Source of the DNA: Photobacterium indicum
GTDB taxonomy: Bacteria > Pseudomonadota > Gammaproteobacteria > Enterobacterales > Vibrionaceae
Direction: 5' to 3'
DNA length: 64,000 nucleotides
Assembly (NCBI RefSeq): GCF_003026215.1
Contig: NZ_PYOC01000001.1
Location: 1,256,066 to 1,320,065 of the forward strand
Under the pieces are notes generated by a model. That model did not search any database, was not told where the DNA came from, and was given only the letters and a program-made list of their open reading frames with translations. The position numbers and the translations under genes were made by a program. Shown in pieces: positions 34,540 through 43,921 of this stretch (positions are counted from its first letter, which is position 1; each line of letters begins with the position of its first letter).

Positions 34540-36843
34540 ATGAAAAAGCACCTTTTAGCACTCTTGCTCCCTATTGTAGGCTCTTACTGTTCAGCACCGT
34601 TAGCAAGTATGATCGATTTTCCGTTAGACCCTTTTTATGTAACGTCTAGCGATGAAGCAAAGCAACTGCTCGCGCAGCGTTATACGTTAACTGGCTTAGT
34701 GAATGAAAGCGTTTCAACGAGTTTGTTGTCTACGCAATATCGATTTTATCAAGGCTTTGCTAACGCTGTAGCGTGTAGTAGCTCGGTGGTTGTTACCGTC
34801 GATAGAAACACCAAAGAAGTGATGCAAATTTACACGCACCTTCTAGACGAAAGTGAATGCCAATCAGCGAAAGAAGATAATCGAGCGATTGATCTTGATA
34901 CACCAGAGCAAACCTATGGTCCTCATGTTACGGCGGGTAATGTAAAACAAATTGTTACCACGTCACTTAATGTTTTTGATCCTGATCCACTAACGGCGTT
35001 GGAAGATACAACATTGGAATATTCCGATGTGATATCAAATGCGGCCTATTCACTGTATTCCGATATTGAAGTGACAGAAGTGGCTGGTACACGGTATTTA
35101 GAAAATAGCCGTGTTAGGGCTGTCGATGTACGTGCTTTTGACCTTGATGGCGATGGTACCTTGGAAGCTGATGTTAGCCAGCAAGGGATCATAACGTCGG
35201 CAAGTGATTTCACGATAGAACGAGATATAAGGGATTATGAAAATAAGCATACCCAGTTCTTAGATACTATGGCGTTTTATCACATTGATAAATCAGTGCA
35301 GTATTTACAGCAACTTGGCTTCGATATTGTCAGTGAAAAACCTGTTCAGTTTGATGCTTTCTTTGGCAATAAAGATAATTCAACTGCGTACTTAGCCCAA
35401 AATGTGATTGTATTTGGCAATGGTGTATCTGCCGATGCAGAAGATGCTGATGTGATTTTGCACGAGCTGGGTCATATGATTAATTTCTCTTTAGTTAAAC
35501 GCTGGCGTGACGGTGATACCGGTGCGATTGGCGAAGGATTGGGAGATTACTGGGCGGCTTCTTCTCGTTATCGCAGTAATAAAACATTTCAACCCGATAC
35601 CGTATTTCGTTGGGACGGGATAAATACGTCGAAAACAAGTACGCGTATTTTGAATGATACCGAAGCGCGCTATCTACCTGGTGCATCGTATCCTGCGCAT
35701 GTGGTCAGAAATGGCTCTAATGTGGATCAGTTATGGTCAACGCCTTTATTTCAAGTATTGAAGCTTGCGATTGCTGAACACGGTGAGCCCGCACATGAAC
35801 ATATCGATCGCATTATTTGGGAAGGTATTGCGGCATTAGGTGGCGGAGTAACAATGCCAGATGCAGCTCTAAGTATCGTAAAAGCGGCAGAGCGGCTCTA
35901 TCCTCAAAGCAATTACAGTGACTTATTTGTTAAGCAGTTTAAAGCGCACAATATTTTAACGAATGCTGTTGCTTTTTATGCGCCACAGTTCTTGATGATT
36001 AAAGATGGGAAAACCAAGGTTACACTCGATCTGTTTAATCTTTCAGGTAAAAACATTCATACATTTACAGGGCGTTTTGAACAATCTGATGATGTTCTTT
36101 CGTTTGATACCGCTTTAAGCAGTAAGAAACAACAAGCCACGATCACAGTAAAAGTACCCGATAGTGTGCAGTGTGGTGATGCATTTACGCTTAATGCTGA
36201 AACGGTTACAGATTTCAATAACCAGCAAATTCCCACTAAAGGTGAGTACAGTATTCCGTTTATAGTGTGCACACCCAAACTGACTCACACTCCAAAAGTG
36301 GAAAATTCAACCTTGAGCGATGCAACCTCTACAGAAGAGGGGCTTGGCGGTAATAAAATTGGGGTTAAATCGTATTTACTGACCTTAGCAGACACCGCCG
36401 TACTGGATAACGATTTTGCAGTTTCACTGCATATCAAACATAAGCGCATGTCTGATTTAAAAATCACGCTAACGCCACCTGTCGGCGATCGTGAAATAAC
36501 ATTGCTCGCTTATGACAATATTCAGCAAGATGAATTTAACCAGCAATTAATGTCTCGATTTAACCAGCAAGTTAACCGCTTAAAGGGCGAATCACTTGAA
36601 GGTACGTGGACGTTAAAAGTAACCGATCGGGCTGTGGGTGAAAGTGGAGAGTTGGTCTCTTGGGGAATCGCGAATATCTCAGGTTATAGCAAACCAGAAA
36701 CAGCAACCGATGAAACGAATAATAACAATAACAATGGAAACAATGAAGCGACGAACAGTAGCAGCAAGTCGGGCGGAGGAAGCCTAGGTTGGTTGTCGTT
36801 GTTTATGCTTGTCATCATTAAATTAAGAAAAAACACTCCGTAA
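34540..36843 (+). CDS. secreted zinc metalloprotease with P-domain and GlyGly-CTERM tail
   Basis: The 767-residue protein has a signal peptide and a propeptide-like region to about 260. The gluzincin site is HELGH (308-312) with GEGLGD (331-336), the third zinc ligand being Glu in the GEGxGD motif of M36/M4-type enzymes. A proprotein-convertase P-domain follows at about 600-700. The end is an Asn-rich linker then SGGGSLGWLSLFML with basic residues, a GlyGly-CTERM signal for rhombosortase and type II secretion. In this operon it may degrade haem proteins or other iron proteins outside the cell. Confidence 0.85.
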   Translation: MKKHLLALLLPIVGSYCSAPLASMIDFPLDPFYVTSSDEAKQLLAQRYTLTGLVNESVSTSLLSTQYRFYQGFANAVACSSSVVVTVDRNTKEVMQIYTHLLDESECQSAKEDNRAIDLDTPEQTYGPHVTAGNVKQIVTTSLNVFDPDPLTALEDTTLEYSDVISNAAYSLYSDIEVTEVAGTRYLENSRVRAVDVRAFDLDGDGTLEADVSQQGIITSASDFTIERDIRDYENKHTQFLDTMAFYHIDKSVQYLQQLGFDIVSEKPVQFDAFFGNKDNSTAYLAQNVIVFGNGVSADAEDADVILHELGHMINFSLVKRWRDGDTGAIGEGLGDYWAASSRYRSNKTFQPDTVFRWDGINTSKTSTRILNDTEARYLPGASYPAHVVRNGSNVDQLWSTPLFQVLKLAIAEHGEPAHEHIDRIIWEGIAALGGGVTMPDAALSIVKAAERLYPQSNYSDLFVKQFKAHNILTNAVAFYAPQFLMIKDGKTKVTLDLFNLSGKNIHTFTGRFEQSDDVLSFDTALSSKKQQATITVKVPDSVQCGDAFTLNAETVTDFNNQQIPTKGEYSIPFIVCTPKLTHTPKVENSTLSDATSTEEGLGGNKIGVKSYLLTLADTAVLDNDFAVSLHIKHKRMSDLKITLTPPVGDREITLLAYDNIQQDEFNQQLMSRFNQQVNRLKGESLEGTWTLKVTDRAVGESGELVSWGIANISGYSKPETATDETNNNNNNGNNEATNSSSKSGGGSLGWLSLFMLVIIKLRKNTP

Positions 36844-36857
36844 TAATAGGTGAAATA

Positions 36858-38336
36858 ATGAATTTTAAACTTTCCGTCGTTGGTGTAATTGTCAGCATTG
36901 CACTAACCGGTTGTAATGGATCTTCCGACTCTGTTTTAGATGGTGTTTCCAGTGGCGCCACAGACTCTAAATTAACATATACGTTAACAGGTAAAATCAG
37001 CGAAGGTTTCAGTGACGGCATAATGGCCTGTGTCGATCTTAATAGCGATTTGACGTGTGATGATAGTGATCTTGTTATCGAATCAACGAATGGTACTTTT
37101 ACGCTTAAAAGTGAAAGCTCTTCGTTATTGACCAAACCTATCGTGGTTTATGGCAGTAACGTGAATTCAGTGAAGCTATCAAATGGATATGATTTTAAGC
37201 TGGTAAGCCCAGCATCGAAAGAGTTTGGAGAAGGTAAGGTTATTACGGTATCAGCCGTATCATCGCTTGTTTTTTCTACAATGAATGATGCGATAAACCC
37301 GTTACTATTTTCAGATGCAGTGAAAAGCGTTAAACAATCCCTTAATACACATATCAGCAGTGATATAGATAATATTTTTGAGATTGAATTATCTGATGAG
37401 GCAGAAAAACAGAAGCTCAATCATTTTAATGACAACTTTGTGCAGTACATGAAAGAACTTGATTCAAACGGAGGGTTTAAATCAAGCTTATTGAAAGCCG
37501 GAGCTGAAGTTGAATATGTTGTAAAAGCCTTTGCAGCCAATGATAAAGATGCGATGGCGATTGTTAAAGATAAAATTAAAAACAGCACTATTAAAGCCTT
37601 TGGTTCTAATGATACGGGTGTTACTCAACATTTTATAAATGGTGAAATGCAAGTTCAAGCCAGCGATGAGTTTCCTGGGCAAGATGCCGATTATGGTCTT
37701 GATAGCTTTGGAAAGTCAGGGTTCAACTTAGTTAAAATTGACAATAAAGGTAACGAGCTTACACAAAGTGCCGAAAAGTGGGATTGTGTAAAAGATCTTA
37801 ATACCGGTTTGATGTGGGAAGTGAAGGTTGATGATGTAACTAGCCCACGCCATAAAGCCCGAAGCTATGAACTGAAAACGGCAACCTATACACCTAACAA
37901 AAACGATCACGCTCTTGCGACGTGCAGTACTGATGGAAATAGTGATTTTTGTAACACCGAGCAATATGTTAACCACATCAATACAATTAAGCTGTGTGGC
38001 AACAGTGATTGGCGTTTACCCACCGCTAACGAGCAATTTGATTTACTGGATCTGAGTGAATCGCGCAGACTGCCCGATGCTGATTTATTAACGGGTATGA
38101 ACTTGAATTTTTTCCCATATATAAATGGTGGTAATGATGATCTGGGTTGGTATTGGAATACGACCCGTTTTACAACGGATGATCCCGAAGCGCTTATTTA
38201 TACCAGTGTAGATCAAGCAGGAGATACCATTGGGGATCTGACTTACGGCATTGATCTTTGTAAGAGCGATAAAGCCGTAGATGAAGATGATTGTATTTCC
38301 GAAAATGCACTATTAGTTCGCTTGGTTACAGAATAA
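36858..38336 (+). CDS. DUF1566 lipoprotein
   Basis: The 492-residue protein has lipobox ALTGC at residues 15-19. The N-terminal part has an unknown domain, with MACVDLNSDLTCDDSDLVIE near residue 55. The C-terminal part (about 300-490) is a DUF1566/Lcl-like domain: LNTGLMWEVKVDD, CGNSDWRLPTANEQFDLLDL and the final LLVRLV. DUF1566 domains relate to sulfatase-modifying/C-type lectin-like folds and are often surface-exposed. The operon context suggests a helper of the receptor or protease. No enzyme function is claimed. Confidence 0.8.
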   Translation: MNFKLSVVGVIVSIALTGCNGSSDSVLDGVSSGATDSKLTYTLTGKISEGFSDGIMACVDLNSDLTCDDSDLVIESTNGTFTLKSESSSLLTKPIVVYGSNVNSVKLSNGYDFKLVSPASKEFGEGKVITVSAVSSLVFSTMNDAINPLLFSDAVKSVKQSLNTHISSDIDNIFEIELSDEAEKQKLNHFNDNFVQYMKELDSNGGFKSSLLKAGAEVEYVVKAFAANDKDAMAIVKDKIKNSTIKAFGSNDTGVTQHFINGEMQVQASDEFPGQDADYGLDSFGKSGFNLVKIDNKGNELTQSAEKWDCVKDLNTGLMWEVKVDDVTSPRHKARSYELKTATYTPNKNDHALATCSTDGNSDFCNTEQYVNHINTIKLCGNSDWRLPTANEQFDLLDLSESRRLPDADLLTGMNLNFFPYINGGNDDLGWYWNTTRFTTDDPEALIYTSVDQAGDTIGDLTYGIDLCKSDKAVDEDDCISENALLVRLVTE

Positions 38337-38348
38337 GGGATAAGAAAA

Positions 38349-38918
38349 ATGAATAAGACATTAACGGCTGCATTATTGGTTGTCTCTGCGTGTTCTAGCC
38401 ATGTACAAGCGGCCACAGAAGCTCAAATTTGTATTCAAGCACCCCGTACTGCACCTGATGGGCGTTTTGAAGTAGATCAAAACGGCACAGTGAAAGATCT
38501 AAAAACGGATTTAACATGGATGCGCTGTTTAGTCGGTATGAAATGGGATGGCACTAGCTGTATTAACGAGCCTTTATTGCAAACATGGCAGCCAGCCCTT
38601 CAAACAGTAAAAAACATTAATACCAATACGAAACATTATTTATATCAATTTGGTGGGGTAAAAGAGTGGCGTTTACCAAATATTAAAGAGCTGCAAAGTA
38701 TTCATGAGTCGTCATGCTACCAACCAGCACTCAATGAATATGCATTTCCTAACATAGGTAAAGATATTTATTTGAATGCTAGTACAGTATGGTCATCAAC
38801 CCCGGCACATTGGTCGAAAGAGCTCTTTGTGTTTGGTATAGGTGATGGCTCTGTTAGTAGACGAGATGGCAGTTCTGCCTGGGCTGAATATTCAATGTTA
38901 TTAGTGGCTAATAAATAA
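38349..38918 (+). CDS. secreted DUF1566 protein
   Basis: The 189-residue protein starts with a signal peptide (MNKTLTAALLVVSACSSHVQA) and then a single DUF1566 domain: VKDLKTDLTWMRCLVG, EWRLPNIKELQSI and a terminal SMLLVANK. It has six cysteines, so disulfides are likely. It is a second, stand-alone copy of the domain of the preceding lipoprotein, 12 bases downstream. The pair probably acts on the same partner. It ends the Fur-controlled operon. Confidence 0.8.
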   Translation: MNKTLTAALLVVSACSSHVQAATEAQICIQAPRTAPDGRFEVDQNGTVKDLKTDLTWMRCLVGMKWDGTSCINEPLLQTWQPALQTVKNINTNTKHYLYQFGGVKEWRLPNIKELQSIHESSCYQPALNEYAFPNIGKDIYLNASTVWSSTPAHWSKELFVFGIGDGSVSRRDGSSAWAEYSMLLVANK

Positions 38919-38944
38919 GCACTGTTTAAAAAATTAGTTGAAAT

Positions 38945-38980
38945 AAAAACGCCAGCTCAGTGTATGAGTTGGCGTTTTTG
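38945..38980 (+). terminator. terminator of the haem/peptide operon
   Basis: AACGCCA-CTCA pairs with TGAG-TGGCGTT, followed by TTTTTG. It closes the five-gene operon and, in reverse, may serve the SPOR lipoprotein gene. Confidence 0.85.
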
Positions 38981-39045
38981 TATCTGCTTCTCTTGATTAG
39001 TTATTACTTTTATAAATACTGATATTACGGCTTAGTCCACAGCGA

Positions 39046-39453
39046 TTAACGCATACGGAACACGTCTGTTTTCTGATCACTTTGCACATCGGCAAAACTG
39101 CGTACGAAAGGGCCTTGTTGACGAATGCTAGAAGATAGCCCATCAATCACACTTTTCGCTTCATCTTTTGTTGCGAAATCACCGTAAATAACAGCGTACC
39201 AGTTTTGACCACGACTACGCTTCCAATTCACCCAGATAGGATCTTGACCTTTTATCTCGCTGATATAGCCCCGCACATCACGCTCTTCGCTGATTGCGAG
39301 TATCTGAATGGTAAAACGTGCTGGGTCCATATGCCCATACGCTTCGGTGGTGGTCATTACCCCCACGCATTGAGAAGCATCATTTGAGGTATTGTTGGTG
39401 GCACAGCCAGAAAGAAAGAGTAGTGCTACAAGAATCATTACATTACGCATCAA
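39046..39453 (-). CDS. SPOR-domain lipoprotein
   Basis: The 135-residue protein has lipobox LSGC near residue 17 and one SPOR-like domain: FTIQILAISEERDVRGYI, then WYAVIYGDFATKDEAKSVI and GPFVRSF. SPOR domains bind denuded glycan strands at the septum. The layout and sequence are paralogous to the 55482-56021 lipoprotein of this window. It lies just upstream of umuDC in the opposite direction. Confidence 0.85.
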   Translation of the reverse strand: MMRNVMILVALLFLSGCATNNTSNDASQCVGVMTTTEAYGHMDPARFTIQILAISEERDVRGYISEIKGQDPIWVNWKRSRGQNWYAVIYGDFATKDEAKSVIDGLSSSIRQQGPFVRSFADVQSDQKTDVFRMR

Positions 39454-39641
39454 TTGTCTCCATACAGATCTTTATAGTGTTTATAGCGGCCAATGGTGAA
39501 AAAAATAAAGCTGAATCTCGAATAATATCGAGATAAAACCAATGAACCAATACAAACGAACCAATGGCTTAGGTGAAATATTGTTCATGTGAAGAAAAAA
39601 AGGCTCACAAGAAGTGACTATTATACGAAGTTAAGATTAAA

Positions 39642-39657
39642 CTGTATATATATACAG
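39642..39657 (+). promoter_or_regulatory. LexA (SOS) box upstream of umuDC
   Basis: CTGTATATATATACAG is a perfect CTGT-N8-ACAG SOS box, 16 bases of full palindrome. It lies 43 bases upstream of umuD, so repression by LexA is expected. Confidence 0.9.
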
Positions 39658-39700
39658 TTGCCCGTGTAATGCGAGCACAAGAAAAGTACACGAGGACGTT

Positions 39701-40087
39701 ATGCTTACGCTGCCTATATTTATGGAATCGGTGAAATGTGGTTTTCCATCACCAGCTGATGGGCATCAAGAACAATTAGAACTTGATGAATATTTAATTC
39801 GAAATCCGAATGCCACGTTTCTGTTAAGGGCGTCTGGTGAATCGATGATCGGTGCTGGTATTTACGATGGGGATTTGCTGGTGGTTGATCGGGCAGAGCA
39901 GGCTGTTGCAGGGCGAGTTGTGATTGTGCGCATTTATGATGAATTTACCTGTAAACGTTTAATGCGTTACAACGATGAATGGTGGTTAAAAGCAGAGAAC
40001 CCAACATTTAAAGCCTTTCCTATACCAGAAGATGCTGAAATATTTGGTGTGGTTACACGTAACATACATGACTTGTTGAAAGCATAA
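39701..40087 (+). CDS. umuD: SOS mutagenesis protein UmuD
   Basis: The 128-residue protein belongs to the LexA/UmuD S24 self-cleaving family. The cleavage site is Cys13-Gly14 (KCGFPSPA), the nucleophile Ser48 in SGESMIG, and the base Lys85 in FTCKRL. RecA-nucleoprotein would trigger removal of the N-terminus to form UmuD', the polymerase V partner. It is preceded by a LexA box and a GAGG ribosome site, and overlaps umuC by one base (TAATG). Confidence 0.95.
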   Translation: MLTLPIFMESVKCGFPSPADGHQEQLELDEYLIRNPNATFLLRASGESMIGAGIYDGDLLVVDRAEQAVAGRVVIVRIYDEFTCKRLMRYNDEWWLKAENPTFKAFPIPEDAEIFGVVTRNIHDLLKA

Positions 40088-41391
40088 TGGCACATCACCT
40101 TAGTGGCTATAAAAATCAGGTATGGGCACTGGTCGATGTAAAGAGCTTTTATTGTTCTTGTGAGCAACTGTTTGATCCCTCATTAGTCAATAAACCCGTG
40201 GTGGTATTGTCGAACAACGATGGTTGTTGTGTTGCCGTTTCAGAGCAAGCGAAAGCATTAGGTATACAGCGTGGCGCACCTTGGTTCAAAATTGAGCGCG
40301 AAGCTCGGCGTCTAGGTGTACAAGTTCGCAGCTCTAACTATACGTTATATGCCGATATGAGCCGACGCTTTATAGAAGAACTACATTGTTTTTCCCCTCA
40401 TGTAGAGCAATATTCAATAGACGAAGCCTTTGTTCGTTTAGATGGCTTCAGGCTTGATACTCTTGAACAATACGGTTCAACAATACGAGAAACCATTCGT
40501 GATCATATTGGTTTGCCAGTGCGTGTGGGTATCGGTGCAACACCGACATTGGCCAAATTAGGTAATCAGGCAGCGAAGCAATTTGAATGTCGAGTGGAAG
40601 GTGTCATTAAAATTGATTCAGATGTACGTCGCCAATGGATTCTTGAACGAACAGATATACAAGATGTATGGGGGATAGGTGCTAAAACAGCCTCACGGTT
40701 ACGTGCTACAGGCATAGATAACGCGCTGCAACTGGCGAACAAGACTCCTGCAGATATGCGTCGACTGTGGAATGTTGGTTTAGCGCGCACAGTCATGGAG
40801 CTGCAAGGCGTTGCGTGTATCGATCCTGGAGACATTGATGAAAAGCGGAAACAAATTTTATCGAGCCGAAGTTTTGGATCGGGTATTTCTAATTTTGATG
40901 AATTAAAAGCGGCATTAGCTTTTCATTGCCAGCGTGCGGGAGAAAAACTGCGTAAGCAAGGAAGCCAAGCAAATGTTGTTGGTGTGTTTTTACGTACGAA
41001 TAGGCATAAGAACCTGCCACAGCATAATAGAAGTAGTGCTGCGCCACTAAGCTGCCCCAGCCAAGATAGTTACAAGTTTCTTGATCTTGCTTTGTTGCAG
41101 TTAAAGCAACTCTACCGACCGGGCTATGAGTACCAAAAGATTGGCGTAATTCTAGATGGATTAACAGAGGCGAATAATGACAACTTCCAGTTGGATATGT
41201 TTGATACAAGTGCACTTGATGAGCATAAACGGCGGGATCTAATGGCAATTACCGATCAAGTGAATGCTCGATTTAAAAACGGTATTAAGCCGGCATCTGT
41301 TATTGGGTCGACAAACTGGCATATGCGGCAAGCTTTTCGTTCAAACCGTTGGACAACGAGGCTTGACGAATTGCCTATCGCGAAGTGCTAG
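40087..41391 (+). CDS. umuC: DNA polymerase V catalytic subunit UmuC
   Basis: The 434-residue Y-family polymerase has catalytic acidic residues in [13 protein letters not shown] and [12 protein letters not shown], a helix-hairpin-helix region near 190, and a beta-clamp motif QLDMF near 375. It performs translesion synthesis with UmuD'. It is co-transcribed with umuD, with which it shares a base, under LexA control. The length matches E. coli UmuC (422). Confidence 0.96.
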   Translation: MAHHLSGYKNQVWALVDVKSFYCSCEQLFDPSLVNKPVVVLSNNDGCCVAVSEQAKALGIQRGAPWFKIEREARRLGVQVRSSNYTLYADMSRRFIEELHCFSPHVEQYSIDEAFVRLDGFRLDTLEQYGSTIRETIRDHIGLPVRVGIGATPTLAKLGNQAAKQFECRVEGVIKIDSDVRRQWILERTDIQDVWGIGAKTASRLRATGIDNALQLANKTPADMRRLWNVGLARTVMELQGVACIDPGDIDEKRKQILSSRSFGSGISNFDELKAALAFHCQRAGEKLRKQGSQANVVGVFLRTNRHKNLPQHNRSSAAPLSCPSQDSYKFLDLALLQLKQLYRPGYEYQKIGVILDGLTEANNDNFQLDMFDTSALDEHKRRDLMAITDQVNARFKNGIKPASVIGSTNWHMRQAFRSNRWTTRLDELPIAKC

Positions 41392-41537
41392 GGTCAGTTT
41401 TAATATCCGCCTTATATCAAAATGGATATTAAGGCGCCCTACTTATAGCTTTTATTTATGTTATAGAGGTAAACGGTATTTTTCTTTCTCCCTGATCTTT
41501 CACGATAATGATAGAACAGAAAAGAAGGATAATACTT

Positions 41538-41747
41538 ATGTATAAATGGATTGGTGCCGTGGTTGTTTTATTGTTGATACTTGGGTCTTTGATGACATCA
41601 GGCTTAGTAACGGCATTATTAGATCTTACCGCTTTTTTGGTTTTATTAGCCTTGGTGTGGATTCGAGCTGTTAAATCATCAGATAAGAAACAGAATAACG
41701 AAAATGATAATAGGAACGAGAGCACCCCCGTTTTTAAACCAGATTAG
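41538..41747 (+). CDS. small membrane protein, unknown
   Basis: I choose ATG 41538, ten bases after AAGGA, and not an upstream ATG at 41508. The 69-residue product has two hydrophobic helices (residues 5-25 and 29-46, GAVVVLLLILGSLMTSG and LTAFLVLLALVWI) and a charged Lys/Asn/Glu-rich tail. No family is known to me. It follows umuC by 146 bases on the same strand. The MITE begins three bases after its stop codon. Confidence 0.6.
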   Translation: MYKWIGAVVVLLLILGSLMTSGLVTALLDLTAFLVLLALVWIRAVKSSDKKQNNENDNRNESTPVFKPD

Positions 41748-41749
41748 AT

Positions 41750-42015
41750 TATACCCAAGTTACCTCAAGATGCAGGATTCAGAGTGATCTCTGCGTATTT
41801 AATTCAAGGAAAATGTGTGTAGGAATAGTTTTCTCTTTCAAACACATTTGACACTGAAGTAGATACGCTGAATCACTCCCGAAGGGCGAGTTTTATTGAG
41901 CTCTATGCGGCGTTGCTCATTTTCAACCTAGAACCGCTAGGTATTTAAATGAACGCCTTGCCTACAGCTCAACAAATTCTCGCTGAAACGAGCATCTTGA
42001 GGTAACTTGGGTATA
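41750..42015. mobile_element. 266-bp MITE-like element with perfect terminal inverted repeats
   Basis: The ends 41750-41773 and 41992-42015 are perfect 24-base inverted repeats beginning TATACCCAAGTTACCTC. No protein-coding frame lies inside. The compact, non-coding form with long identical ends is that of a miniature inverted-repeat transposable element. Related TATACCCAAG... repeats are, to my knowledge, frequent in Vibrio and Photobacterium genomes. The flanks show at most a TA target duplication. Confidence 0.85.
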
Positions 42016-42043
42016 GCAGTAAAAATATCGATATTACCCCATA

Positions 42044-42070
42044 AAAAACGAGTGCGGCTGCACTCGTTTT
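42044..42070. terminator. terminator downstream of yeiH
   Basis: AAAACGAGTGC pairs with GCACTCGTTTT around a GGCT loop. It lies downstream of the minus-strand yeiH gene, just outside the MITE. Confidence 0.8.
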
Positions 42071-42142
42071 GTTTTGCAATTTCTGCCTTGTTATCTGAAA
42101 AAATCGCTCTCAGCAGGCCGAATCTTGAAACCTCAACACGCC

Positions 42143-43123
42143 CTAGGCGACATTGAGTAAGATATAGCTTAAAGAGCCCACGCCAATAGCCACCCAGAGT
42201 AAAACGCCTAATAGCAGCGGCTTCAACCCTGAAGCGCGTAGTTTCTGAATGGTAATGCCTGAACCGATTAAAAATAAGCACACAACTAATAACCGTTTAG
42301 AGGCAACGAATATGTGGCTATAAATATTTTCTAAAGACGGAACAAAGTGCGCGAATACAATCGCAAGGCAATAAAACAAAATAAAGTAAGGAATACCAAT
42401 TTTCTTATTGTCTCCTTTGAACAGTAATGCACTTAAAAAGGCAATAGGCACAATCCATAATGCACGTGCCAGTTTAATTGTTGTGGCCGTTCGTAATGCT
42501 TCATCACCGTAAGCGCCCGCAGCACCCACCACCGATGATGTATCGTGAATAGCAATAGCAGCCCAAGTGCCAAAAGCGTGCTGGCTCATTTCAAGTAAAT
42601 GACCAATCGCCGGGAAGATAAACAGTGCAATGGAGTTCAGTACAAATACCGTCGCTAATGCTAAAGAGGTTTGATCATCTCGAGCATTAATTGCAGGGGC
42701 GACTGCTGCAATGGCACTGCCACCACAAATCGCCGTGCCAGAAGCAATTAGATGTCCGGTCTTTTGCTCTAAACGTAGCGCTTTTGTAAGAAACCAACCG
42801 AAAGTCAGAGTGAAAAATATTGAGCCAACAATTAAACCAAAACCTTGTGTACTTGCTGCTATTGCTTGGTCGAGATGAATACCAAAACCAAGACCGATGA
42901 TTGAGTAAGCGAGTAACTTTTTAGTGGCTGCGGCTATGTTTAGTTTAGTTGGAACAAATCCAAAGCTGGCTAATGTAAAGCCTAAGATAAGCGCGACTGG
43001 TGAGCTGATAATAGGCAGCAGGCATAAAAGCGCAATGATAAAAAACAGAGAGTCAGACGCTTGAAGTTGCTTCCCTCGGAACTGAAAGGTATGTGGTTTA
43101 CGAGAAGGCTTATTAGAAGACAT
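42143..43123 (-). CDS. YeiH/UPF0324 family membrane protein (putative sulfate exporter)
   Basis: The 326-residue protein has about ten membrane helices and the YeiH signature: [17 protein letters not shown], then [18 protein letters not shown] and [13 protein letters not shown]. The family is annotated as putative sulfate exporters and its members are often next to LysR genes; the substrate is not firmly known. The N-terminus is basic and cytoplasmic. It stands alone, with a terminator immediately downstream. Confidence 0.9.
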   Translation of the reverse strand: MSSNKPSRKPHTFQFRGKQLQASDSLFFIIALLCLLPIISSPVALILGFTLASFGFVPTKLNIAAATKKLLAYSIIGLGFGIHLDQAIAASTQGFGLIVGSIFFTLTFGWFLTKALRLEQKTGHLIASGTAICGGSAIAAVAPAINARDDQTSLALATVFVLNSIALFIFPAIGHLLEMSQHAFGTWAAIAIHDTSSVVGAAGAYGDEALRTATTIKLARALWIVPIAFLSALLFKGDNKKIGIPYFILFYCLAIVFAHFVPSLENIYSHIFVASKRLLVVCLFLIGSGITIQKLRASGLKPLLLGVLLWVAIGVGSLSYILLNVA

Positions 43124-43320
43124 TGATTACACTAAAATGAGGAAATAAAAGTAAAAGCAGTATACGTGCTGAAAAACATTCCGTAGATTTAAATCTTTTG
43201 ATGCGGGGGTTCAGTATTATTGAATGTACAGTTAAAAAGTTCTAAATAGCTTTTCATCTTGATCACGGTAAAATATCTATCAAAGCAAGAAATAAACCCA
43301 AGATTTACAAGGTAAAGGTA

Positions 43321-43644
43321 TTATTTCTTATTCCATTTTCCCGAAGGTGTTTGGTAATAATGTCCACGTTGTGTTTTTTCGAGTGCTTTTTTGGCAGCAA
43401 GCTTACCGACTTCTGCTTCGCTTAATCCGTGAGAGACAGCAATTTTTTTATAGCTATTTTTACGCTGTGAATTGACTTGAGAAACGAGTTTTTTGACATC
43501 AGAAGATGCGCTAGAGGTGACAATAGCAATATAGCCTTTATTGGTTTCACCCACTAAGCCTTGTGATTTAGCTTGCTGTAAGTCAAGTGCGAATACACTT
43601 GTACTCATGAATATTGCGATACAAATTAGTAGTAAATTCTTCAT
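43321..43644 (-). CDS. ydbL: YdbL family periplasmic protein
   Basis: About 107 residues. I place the start at ATG 43644, six bases after GGGAG; an upstream ATG would add six residues before the signal peptide (MKNLLLICIAIFMSTSVFA). The mature part, rich in Lys and Ala, ends TPSGKWNKK and carries the DUF1318 pattern of YdbL. It is third in the ydbH-ynbE-ydbL operon, whose products help AsmA-like YdbH in envelope phospholipid transport. Confidence 0.85.
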   Translation of the reverse strand: MKNLLLICIAIFMSTSVFALDLQQAKSQGLVGETNKGYIAIVTSSASSDVKKLVSQVNSQRKNSYKKIAVSHGLSEAEVGKLAAKKALEKTQRGHYYQTPSGKWNKK

Positions 43645-43662
43645 GGCATTCTCCCTGCGCAT

Positions 43663-43872
43663 TCAGAATACATCATCATCACTAAATAAATCATCAATTT
43701 CTTTATCAACTTTTATTCTGATTTCATGTTCAATCTTAACATTGAGGTTAATTTCGATGGGCTTATCGGATGCTGCTACCTGTACGGTTGGCGTACAGCC
43801 AGTCGTCATCGACAACATTAGTACCAATGTCAGAACCGTGAGTATGAACGAAAACTTTAGTTGTATATCCAT
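43663..43872 (-). CDS. ynbE: YnbE family outer-membrane lipoprotein
   Basis: The 69-residue protein has a lipoprotein signal with lipobox TTGC, and a mature sequence VQVAASDKPIEINLNVKIEH that closely follows E. coli YnbE (PITINMNVKIEHEI as I recall it). YnbE is an outer-membrane partner that extends the YdbH beta-sheet bridge. It lies between ydbH and ydbL on the same strand. Confidence 0.88.
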   Translation of the reverse strand: MDIQLKFSFILTVLTLVLMLSMTTGCTPTVQVAASDKPIEINLNVKIEHEIRIKVDKEIDDLFSDDDVF

Positions 43873-43921
43873 GGGGCTGTAACCTTCTTAGCCTTTGTTT
43901 AATGCTCGCGCGAAAAAATAG

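Noticed and set aside
41400..41440. Terminator after umuC
   Set aside because: An imperfect CGCCTTA/TAAGGCG stem exists but no T-tract follows it on the + strand.
41937..42281. 114-residue minus-strand ORF over the MITE and yeiH end
   Set aside because: It crosses the MITE end, a terminator and the yeiH coding end; clearly a shadow.
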